36,303 bases of DNA. Origin: Lysobacteraceae bacterium. GTDB lineage: Bacteria; Pseudomonadota; Gammaproteobacteria; DSM-19610. Below are positions 24,579 through 30,349 of this stretch, one piece after another. Numbering within the stretch: position 1 is the stretch's first letter; each line of letters begins with the position of its first letter. A program made the position numbers and the translations under genes. The stretch covers positions 1 to 36,303 of the forward strand of contig JAIVHA010000009.1 of NCBI GenBank assembly GCA_020201295.1, read 5' to 3'. The notes beneath the pieces are model-generated. The model had not been told where the DNA came from. It ran no database searches and was given only the letters and a program-made list of their open reading frames with translations.

Positions 24579-25391
24579 TCAGTATTTCCCCAACAGCAAT
24601 TCCAGCACCAGCTTGCTGCCGAAGTAGGCCAGCATCAGGAAGCCGAAGCCGATCAGGGTCCAGCGGATGGCCTTGCGGCCGCGCCAGCCGTGGCGTTTGC
24701 GCCCCAGCAACAGGCCGGCGAATACCGTCCAGGCGATCAGCGACAGCACCGTCTTGTGGATCAGATGTTGGGCAAAAATATCCTCCAGAAACAGCACTCC
24801 GGTGAACAGGGACAGGCTCAAGAGAATGAAACCGGTGCCGATCATCTGGAACAGGAGCGCCTCCATGGTCTGGAGGGGTGGCAGCGCGCGCATGAAACCC
24901 CCGGGACGATGGTTGTGCAGCTGGTGGTTCTGGAGCGCCAGCAGCAGGGCCTGGAAGGCCGCCAGGCCAAGGATGCTGTAGGCCAGCACCGAGAGCAGGA
25001 TGTGAGCCTCGATTTGCCAGGAAAGGCTTTTTTCCACAACAGGTTGCGACTGATGGCTGAGGGTGAGCACGAGGCTGATGGCGGCGATGGGCAGCAGCGC
25101 GATCCCCAGGTTTTCCACGGGTTTGCGCAGGGCGGCCAAGAGCAGCAGGCCGGCGGTGAGCAGGGCGATCAGGGAAGAGGCATTGAAGAAGCCGAGGTCG
25201 AGACCCCTGGCGCCCAGCAGGCTGGGCAGCAGCACCCCGGCATGGAGGGCCACGGCCATGAAGCCCACTGCCAGTGCCCCGCCACGCGGCCAGTGTGCGG
25301 TGGGGCCGATCCCGACGAGGCGCGTGGCGAGTATGACGCTGGCCGCGAGGTAGAGCACGATGGCCAGGTTTGCGATCAGCTGAGCATGCAT
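24579..25391 (-). CDS. ypjD: CcsA-family membrane protein (YpjD)
   Basis: 270 residues with about eight transmembrane helices, such as LAIVLYLAASVILATRL, LIALLTAGLLLLAAL, AHILLSVLAYSILGLAAFQALLLAL and WTLIGFGFLMLAYFGSKLVLELLL. It belongs to the cytochrome c assembly (CcsA/CcmC-like) superfamily; conserved His residues (AHWPRGG, EAHILLS, HLIHKT) are those that could bind haem. The exact role of YpjD is unknown. As in E. coli it sits upstream of yfjD and divergent from ffh. Confidence 0.92.
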   Translation of the reverse strand: MHAQLIANLAIVLYLAASVILATRLVGIGPTAHWPRGGALAVGFMAVALHAGVLLPSLLGARGLDLGFFNASSLIALLTAGLLLLAALRKPVENLGIALLPIAAISLVLTLSHQSQPVVEKSLSWQIEAHILLSVLAYSILGLAAFQALLLALQNHQLHNHRPGGFMRALPPLQTMEALLFQMIGTGFILLSLSLFTGVLFLEDIFAQHLIHKTVLSLIAWTVFAGLLLGRKRHGWRGRKAIRWTLIGFGFLMLAYFGSKLVLELLLGKY

Positions 25392-25546
25392 GCCAGGAGA
25401 GTCGGTAAGGTCAGGTCAGGGAAGGGCATGATGGCATATCGGCCGGGCACATAGAAGGGCTCCGGCAAGGTGGACGGGAACCGGCCCGGCCGCGAATAAA
25501 CAGGTACCTGGGGGTGTCGCCCCTGGTATCCACACACTGGAATGGC

Positions 25547-26148
25547 ATGGACATACGAATTCTTGGATGCAGCGGCGGGATCGGCGTGGGGCTGGCCACC
25601 ACCTCCATGGCGATTGACGAGGATATCCTCATTGACGGAGGGACCGGGCTGGGCGAGCTCAGCCTGGACGAAATGGCCGCGGTGCGTCACATCTTCCTGA
25701 CCCATTCCCACCTGGATCATATCGCCGGCCTGCCCATGCTGGTGGATTCCATATTCGAGCGTATTCGCACCCCCATCGTGGTGCATGCGCGCCCCGAGAC
25801 CCTCGCGGCCCTGCGGGAGCATATCTTCAACTGGGTGGTCTGGCCCGATTTCAGCAAACTGCCCAATGCCGAACGACCGGTGTTGCGTTTCTGAACGGCT
25901 ACGACCAGCTGGACCTGCTGGTGGCCGAATGCGCCTTTCCCAACCGCGAGCTCGAATTGTCGCGCATGGCCTACCATTATTGCCCGCAGTTGCTGGCCGC
26001 CGACCTGGCCAAGCTGCGCCACCGCCCGCAACTCTATCTCAGTCACCTCAAACCGGGCATGGAGGCGCAGATCCTCAGCGAATGCGCGGAAATGATCGAG
26101 GGCTTCCCCCTGCGCCTGCTGTCCGGCGGGTGTCGCTTCCAGTTATAA
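25547..26148 (+). pseudogene. metallo-beta-lactamase-fold phosphodiesterase, internal block missing and frame broken
   Basis: ATG 25547 gives MDIRILGCSGGIG and the metal motif THSHLDHIAGLP, typical of class II cAMP-phosphodiesterase-like beta-lactamase-fold enzymes. The first frame ends at PVLRF followed by TGA (25889-25893). From about 25891 another frame continues LNGYDQLDLLVAECAFPNRE, then a late THLKPG-like SHLKPGMEAQ, to the TAA at 26146-26148. Relatives have about 55-60 residues between these parts, including a His and the Asp of GDT that bind metal, so the block that completes the active site is lost. The 155-base gap before it is divergent with ypjD. Confidence 0.8.
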
Positions 26149-26149
26149 T
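26144..26149 (+). promoter_or_regulatory. possible -10 box of the ffh promoter
   Basis: TATAAT is a perfect -10 hexamer, overlapping the stop of the phosphodiesterase gene and 54 bases before ffh. The -35 at normal spacing is poor (GTCCGG). Confidence 0.35.
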
Positions 26150-26203
26150 CAGATCTTACGGGCGCGCCTCGTGCCCGCCATCTGACAGCAAGCTGGATCT
26201 GCC

Positions 26204-27562
26204 ATGTTCGAAAACCTCTCGGAACGGCTGGGCCGCACCCTCAAGAACCTGCGTGGGCAGGGGCGGCTGAGCGAAGACAATATCAAGGACACCCTGCGGG
26301 AAGTGCGCATGGCGTTGCTGGAGGCGGATGTCGCCCTGCCGGTGGTCAAGGAATTCATCGAGCGCGTGCGGGAGCGGGCGGTCGGTCATGAGGTACTGCA
26401 AAGCCTGACTCCCGGCCAGGCCCTGGTGAAGGTGGTTCATGATGAGCTGGTGCACATCATGGGCGAGGCCAACGATGAACTGCAGCTCAATGTGCAGCCG
26501 CCGGCGGTGGTGCTGATGGCGGGCCTGCAGGGCTCGGGCAAGACCACCAGCACGGCGAAGCTGGCACGCTGGCTCAAGGAGCGGCGCAGGAAGTCGGTCA
26601 TGGTCACCAGTTGCGACGTGTATCGCCCGGCGGCCATCGAGCAGTTGCGCACCCTGGCCGGCGAAGTGGACGTGGCCTTCTTTCCCAGCCAGGCCGACCA
26701 GGATCCGGTCGCCATTGCCCAGGCGGCGCTGGATGCGGCCCGCCGGCAGCATGTGGATGTGCTGATCGTCGATACCGCCGGGCGCCTGCACATCGATGCC
26801 GACATGATGCAGGAGATCCAGCGCCTGCACGCTGTCGTGAATCCGGTCGAGACCCTGTTCGTGGTGGACAGCATGACCGGCCAGGATGCCGCCAACACGG
26901 CACGGGCCTTCCATGACGCCCTGCCCCTCACCGGCGTGGTGCTGACCAAGACCGACGGTGACGCCCGCGGCGGCGCCGCCCTGTCCATCCGCTCCATTAC
27001 CGGCAAACCGATCAAGTTCCTGGGGGTGGGGGAGAAGACCGCCGCCCTCGAGCCCTTCCATCCCGACCGGGTGGCCTCGCGCATCCTCGGCATGGGCGAT
27101 GTGCTCAGTCTGGTGGAGGAGGCGCACCAGCAGGTCGACCAGGACAAGGCCGTCAAGCTGGCCAGGAAGCTGCAGAAGGGCAAGGGCTTCGACCTGGAGG
27201 ATTTCCGCGATCAGCTACAGCAGATGCTGAGCATGGGCGGCATGAGCAGCCTGCTGGACAAGTTGCCCGGTGTCGCCAACCTGCCCAAGGGGGTCAAGGA
27301 GCAGGCCAACGACCGGGATCTGCATCGCATGGTGGCGGTGATTAATTCCATGACGCCCCAGGAACGCCGTCATCCCGACATCATCAAGGCCTCGCGCCGC
27401 AAGCGCATCGCCACGGGGTCCGGCACCCAGGTGCAGGATGTGAACAAGCTGCTCAAGCAGTTCATGCAGATGCAGAAGATGATGAAAAAGATGTCCAAGG
27501 GTGGCATGGCCAAGATGATGCGTGGCCTGAAGGGGCGTATGCCCACGGGCCTGCCCTTTTAA
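26204..27562 (+). CDS. ffh: signal recognition particle protein Ffh
   Basis: GTPase that delivers ribosomes making membrane proteins to FtsY and the translocon together with 4.5S RNA. 452 residues, as in E. coli (453). N domain (LSERLGRTLKNLRGQGRL), G domain with GLQGSGKTTSTAKLA, DVYRPAAIEQL, DTAGR and TKTDGDARGG, then the Met-rich M domain (about 300-452: QQMLSMGGMSSLL, FMQMQKMMKKMSKGGMAKMM). Complete and co-linear. Its stop overlaps the T run of the leftward terminator at 27561-27591. Confidence 0.98.
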   Translation: MFENLSERLGRTLKNLRGQGRLSEDNIKDTLREVRMALLEADVALPVVKEFIERVRERAVGHEVLQSLTPGQALVKVVHDELVHIMGEANDELQLNVQPPAVVLMAGLQGSGKTTSTAKLARWLKERRRKSVMVTSCDVYRPAAIEQLRTLAGEVDVAFFPSQADQDPVAIAQAALDAARRQHVDVLIVDTAGRLHIDADMMQEIQRLHAVVNPVETLFVVDSMTGQDAANTARAFHDALPLTGVVLTKTDGDARGGAALSIRSITGKPIKFLGVGEKTAALEPFHPDRVASRILGMGDVLSLVEEAHQQVDQDKAVKLARKLQKGKGFDLEDFRDQLQQMLSMGGMSSLLDKLPGVANLPKGVKEQANDRDLHRMVAVINSMTPQERRHPDIIKASRRKRIATGSGTQVQDVNKLLKQFMQMQKMMKKMSKGGMAKMMRGLKGRMPTGLPF

Positions 27563-27591
27563 AATAAAAACGGCAGCCCGGAGGCTGCCGT
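27561..27591 (-). terminator. intrinsic terminator for leftward transcription
   Basis: Read leftward, ACGGCAGCC and GGCTGCCGT form a nine-bp stem with a TCCG loop, followed by TTTTTATTTT. Read rightward the same hairpin is followed by GTAACAGTG and preceded by the A run, so it is a poor terminator for ffh. No protein gene lies to its right on the minus strand, which points to the small RNA described here. Confidence 0.8.
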
Positions 27592-27721
27592 GTAACAGTG
27601 CTGCAACATATTTTGTTGTTCTGGTAGCTTGTAGCACTTGACCCGTGACTCTGTGCAAGGCGACGTGGTCAGTTCTCCTCCAAACCTCTTGTTATTCTTT
27701 GGCGTCTGTATCGGCACCTGT
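27561..27721 (-). ncRNA. candidate sigma-54-dependent small RNA with A-rich loops (CrcZ-like layout)
   Basis: Predicted transcript of about 160 bases from a sigma-54 promoter to an intrinsic terminator. Hairpin 1 is CCAAA/TTTGG with the loop GAATAACAAGAGG. Hairpin 2 is AGTGCTACAA paired with TTGCAGCACT (one mismatch) around a loop containing AGAACAACAAAATA. Both loops hold consecutive AAN triplets (AAGAATAACAAG; AACAACAAA), the type of motif bound by the distal face of Hfq and called CA motifs in CrcZ. A GGAGGAG stretch follows hairpin 1. No reading frame with a plausible start is present. Seen: promoter, hairpins, terminator. Inferred: that it is transcribed and binds Hfq. Confidence 0.6.
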
Positions 27722-27730
27722 CTGCACTAG

Positions 27731-27747
27731 AGCAAGTGCCATGCCAG
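27731..27747 (-). promoter_or_regulatory. sigma-54 (-24/-12) promoter
   Basis: On the minus strand CTGGCATGGCACTTGCT matches the consensus YTGGCACGRNNNTTGCW at 16 of 17 positions, with the essential GG and GC at the right spacing. The predicted start of transcription is about 27720. Sigma-54 promoters need an activator bound upstream; candidate palindromes are at 27919-27954. Confidence 0.7.
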
Positions 27748-27918
27748 GTATGTCAATATATTGTTTTGAAGCGGGTAATTTGTCATGAAGGGTCATACCG
27801 GGCGCTGACAATTCGTTTTTTGTAAAATTATTCGTCAGACTGTAACAGATTTGTGAACGGGGCGATTTTAAGAAAATACAATATTAACAATCAGATGTAA
27901 TATATCTCTGAGGAAAAT

Positions 27919-27954
27919 CAAGGAAAAATTTTCCTTGTCAGGAATTTCGACAAG
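27919..27954. promoter_or_regulatory. two overlapping palindromes, possible activator sites
   Basis: CAAGGAAAAATTTTCCTTG (27919-27937) is a perfect 19-base palindrome with nine-base arms. It overlaps CTTGTC...GACAAG (27934-27939 and 27949-27954). They lie about 170-220 bases upstream of the sigma-54 promoter, a usual distance for an enhancer-binding protein. No match to a named activator is claimed. The rest of 27748-27993 is AT-rich and otherwise without recognisable features. Confidence 0.4.
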
Positions 27955-27993
27955 TTCTGACCCGGCCAAGCGCGCGGAGATCCATGCCCCAAA

Positions 27994-28009
27994 CCCCGCG
28001 AAAGCGGGG
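27994..28009. repeat. GAAA-tetraloop hairpin upstream of rpsP
   Basis: CCCCGC/GCGGGG stem with a GAAA tetraloop, about 40 bases before the -10 of the rpsP promoter. Not followed by T. Function unknown; it marks where the AT-rich segment ends. Confidence 0.5.
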
Positions 28010-28028
28010 CGCAAGCCCGTCTCAAGGC

Positions 28029-28056
28029 TTCCCTTTTATACGATTTCCAGTAGAAT
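28029..28056 (+). promoter_or_regulatory. promoter of the rpsP-rimM-trmD-rplS operon
   Basis: TAGAAT (28051-28056) is a good -10, the same hexamer as in the rpsF promoter. TTCCCT (28029-28034) at 16 bases spacing is a weak -35. The leader would be about 60 bases. Confidence 0.45.
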
Positions 28057-28123
28057 GCGCCGTTTACCCGTGGCCCGAATCCGGGCCGGTTTGTTGTGGA
28101 TTTTCGATAGAGGAAAGAATTTC

Positions 28124-28372
28124 ATGGTGACCATTCGAATGACTCGGGGCGGCGCCAAGAAGCGGCCCTTTTACCATCTGGTGGTGACCGACAGCCGTAA
28201 CCGTCGCGATGGCCGCTACATCGAGCGTATTGGCTTCTTCAACCCCATTGCCACCGGCCAGGAAGAACGCCTGCGGATCGACGTGGAACGCGCTGAATAC
28301 TGGATTGGCAAGGGCGCGCAGACCTCCGATCGGGTCGCGAGCCTGTTGAAGGAAAGCAAGAAGGCCGCTTGA
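28124..28372 (+). CDS. rpsP: 30S ribosomal protein bS16
   Basis: 82 residues from ATG 28124 (MVTIRMTRGGAKKRPFYHLV), preceded by AGAGGAAAG. The conserved SRNRRDGRYIERIGFFNP segment is intact. A longer upstream frame is rejected because it crosses the promoter. First gene of the conserved rpsP-rimM-trmD-rplS operon. Confidence 0.98.
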   Translation: MVTIRMTRGGAKKRPFYHLVVTDSRNRRDGRYIERIGFFNPIATGQEERLRIDVERAEYWIGKGAQTSDRVASLLKESKKAA

Positions 28373-28422
28373 CGGTGCGTTGCCCTGGCCGGCGCCCCGA
28401 TTCCGCGCTGTCCCCGGAGTTC

Positions 28423-28953
28423 ATGGTGATACAGGCAGACAAGGCGGAGAGCCCCGATACCCGGGTGACGGTGGGGCGCATAACCGGGGTGTACGGTGTC
28501 AAGGGGTGGTTGCGCATCTACTCCTATACCGAACCCCGCGCCAATATACTCGAGTACAACCCCTGGCAGCTGCGGCTGGCGGACGGTTGGCACAGCGTGG
28601 AATTGCTGGATGGCAAGGCCCATGGCAAGGGTGTGATCGCGCACCTGGCCGGTTGCGAGGATCGTGATCAGGCCGCCCGCTGGGTGGATGTGGAAATCGC
28701 GGTGCGGCGTGAACAGTTGCCAGCCGCCGAGGCCGGGGAATTCTACTGGCGTGATCTCATTGGCCTGCGGGTGATCACCACCGCCGGCCAGGAACTGGGA
28801 GTCGTGGATCACCTGCTGGAAACGGGCGCCAATGATGTATTGGTGGTCCAGGGTGAGCATGAGCGCCTCATACCCTATGCAGTGGGAGAGGTGGTCACGG
28901 CGGTGGACCTGGAGGCCGGCGAGCTGCACGTGGACTGGGATCCCGAGTACTGA
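28423..28953 (+). CDS. rimM: ribosome maturation factor RimM
   Basis: Assists maturation of the 30S head and binds S19. 176 residues from ATG 28423, which follows CGGAG; a start overlapping the rpsP stop is possible but adds an unsupported 18 residues. N-terminal RimM domain VTVGRITGVYGVKGWLRIYSYT, then the PRC-barrel domain (EFYWRDLIGLRVITTAGQELG, NDVLVV, ERLIPYAVG). It ends five bases before trmD. Confidence 0.96.
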   Translation: MVIQADKAESPDTRVTVGRITGVYGVKGWLRIYSYTEPRANILEYNPWQLRLADGWHSVELLDGKAHGKGVIAHLAGCEDRDQAARWVDVEIAVRREQLPAAEAGEFYWRDLIGLRVITTAGQELGVVDHLLETGANDVLVVQGEHERLIPYAVGEVVTAVDLEAGELHVDWDPEY

Positions 28954-28957
28954 GCCC

Positions 28958-29695
28958 ATGCGCATTGATGTGGTCACCCTGTTTCCGGAGCTGGTGCAGA
29001 CCCTGACGGAACACGGGATCCCGCGCCGGGCCGCCGAGCGGGGCCTGTTGCGACTGGCAACCTGGAATCCGCGCGACTACACCAGGGACCGGCATCGCAG
29101 CGTGGATGACCGGCCCTATGGCGGCGGCCCCGGCATGGTGATGCGGGTGGAGCCTCTCCAGGCGGCTATCCAGGCGGCGCGCCAGGCGGACGTGGCGGCG
29201 CCGGTGATCTACCTGTCGCCCCAGGGGCGACGGCTGGACCAGGCCGGGGTGCGTGAGCTGGCCCGGCGACCCCGGTTGATCCTGGTGGCTGGTCGCTACG
29301 AGGGTATTGACGAACGCCTCATCGAGGCCGAGGTCGACGAGGAATGGTCCATCGGCGACTATGTGCTGAGCGGCGGTGAGCTGGCGGCCATGGTGCTGGC
29401 GGATGCGGTGACACGGTTGTTACCCGGCGCGTTGGGTGACGCGGATTCCGCCGGGCAGGACTCTTTCATGGAAGGCCTGCTGGACTATCCGCACTATACG
29501 CGGCCGGAAGAGGTCGCTGGCCGGCGGGTGCCGGAGGTGCTGCTCGGTGGCAACCATGCCGAGATCGAGCGCTGGCGACGCCAGCAGGCTTTGGGCAGGA
29601 CCCGGGAACGACGCCCGGACCTGCTGGAACTGCTGGAGCTGGACGAGGAACAACAGGCGCTGCTGGCGGAATACCTTCGACAGCGTGACGTGTGA
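28958..29695 (+). CDS. trmD: tRNA (guanine-N1-)-methyltransferase TrmD
   Basis: Makes m1G37 in tRNAs with a G36G37 sequence and so prevents +1 frameshifting. 245 residues from ATG 28958 (MRIDVVTLFPELVQTLTEHG). SPOUT knot motifs: DDRPYGGGPGMVMRVEPL, YLSPQGRRLDQ, LVAGRYEGIDERLIE, IGDYVLSGGELAAMVLADAV, and a catalytic-region GDADSAGQDSF. The TGA stop is inside the GGAGT satellite that follows. Confidence 0.97.
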   Translation: MRIDVVTLFPELVQTLTEHGIPRRAAERGLLRLATWNPRDYTRDRHRSVDDRPYGGGPGMVMRVEPLQAAIQAARQADVAAPVIYLSPQGRRLDQAGVRELARRPRLILVAGRYEGIDERLIEAEVDEEWSIGDYVLSGGELAAMVLADAVTRLLPGALGDADSAGQDSFMEGLLDYPHYTRPEEVAGRRVPEVLLGGNHAEIERWRRQQALGRTRERRPDLLELLELDEEQQALLAEYLRQRDV

Positions 29696-29783
29696 GGAGT
29701 TAGGAGTGTAGGAGTTAGGAGTTAGGAGTTAGGTAACCGATGCTTTGTGGAGATTCTCACTCCTCACTCCTCACTCCTCACTC
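29692..29783. repeat. GAGGAGT-type satellite with inverted halves
   Basis: The left half (29692-29733) repeats units of GGAGTTA or GGAGTGT; the right half (29756-29783) repeats CTCACTC in the opposite sense (about four CTCACTC/CTCACTCCT units). The two halves are partly complementary across a 22-base spacer. It fills most of the 144-base trmD-rplS gap and supplies the trmD stop codon. Confidence 0.75.
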
Positions 29784-29839
29784 GAAGAATTGAAACTGAA
29801 ACCAAGGCAGATTGCTTTTACCGTTGTGGGGATCGAACC

Positions 29840-30184
29840 ATGAGCAACATCATCAAAGAATTGGAACAGGAACAGCTGAAGAAGGACATCCCGGATTTCG
29901 GTCCCGGCGACACCGTGGTCGTGCAGGTGAAGGTGGTGGAAGGTACCCGTGAGCGTCTGCAGGCCTTCGAGGGCGTCGTCATTGCCAAGCGGAACCGTGG
30001 TATCAACTCCGCCTTTACGGTACGCAAGATCTCCCATGGGGAGGGCGTGGAGCGTGTGTTCCAGACCCACAGCCCGGTGGTGCAGGAAATCCAGGTGAAG
30101 CGTCGTGGCGACGTACGTCGTGCCAAGCTGTACTACCTGCGCGACCTGTCCGGCAAGGCCGCCCGTATCAAGGAAAAGATCTAG
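29840..30184 (+). CDS. rplS: 50S ribosomal protein bL19
   Basis: 114 residues from ATG 29840 (MSNIIKELEQEQLKKDIPDF), with FGPGDTVVVQVKVVEGTRERLQAFEGVVI split over residues 20-50 and the end KLYYLRDLSGKAARIKEKI. The TAG stop is the first codon inside the second foldback element at 30181. Confidence 0.98.
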   Translation: MSNIIKELEQEQLKKDIPDFGPGDTVVVQVKVVEGTRERLQAFEGVVIAKRNRGINSAFTVRKISHGEGVERVFQTHSPVVQEIQVKRRGDVRRAKLYYLRDLSGKAARIKEKI

Positions 30185-30337
30185 GAGCCTGTCGGACTTA
30201 GGACTGATCTACTGCGCCGGTGGGAGAGCGGTCCATTTTTCCGATCCTTTTCGTCGAATAGCTACGGCTATTCTCCTCAAACGATCGAAAAACTGTCCTC
30301 GCTCTCCCACCTTGCTCGCTACGATCGCCTAAGCCGG
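30181..30337. mobile_element. MITE-like foldback element, copy B (right end degraded)
   Basis: Begins CTAGGAGCCTGTCGGACT as copy A and contains the same GGGAGAGCGG and CTCTCCCACCTTGCTCGC blocks. The central hairpin is GAATAGC/GCTATTC where copy A has GCGTAG/CTATGC: the bases differ but the pairing is kept. The right terminal repeat breaks after CCTAAG near 30335. It starts at the rplS stop codon and ends just before the TPR gene. Confidence 0.8.
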
Positions 30338-30349
30338 GAGACCCCGCCC

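Noticed and set aside
27561..27591. The hairpin after ffh taken as the ffh terminator.
   Set aside because: Read rightward it is followed by GTAACAGTG with no T run; the T run is on the leftward strand only.
27215..27658. Minus-strand open frame of 147 residues overlapping the small RNA and the ffh end.
   Set aside because: It starts at TTG without a ribosome binding site, runs through the intrinsic terminator and continues as a shadow of Ffh.
29692..29783. Tandem GGAGT units considered as a CRISPR or VNTR coding repeat.
   Set aside because: No spacers and no reading frame across the units; it is a simple satellite with an inverted half.
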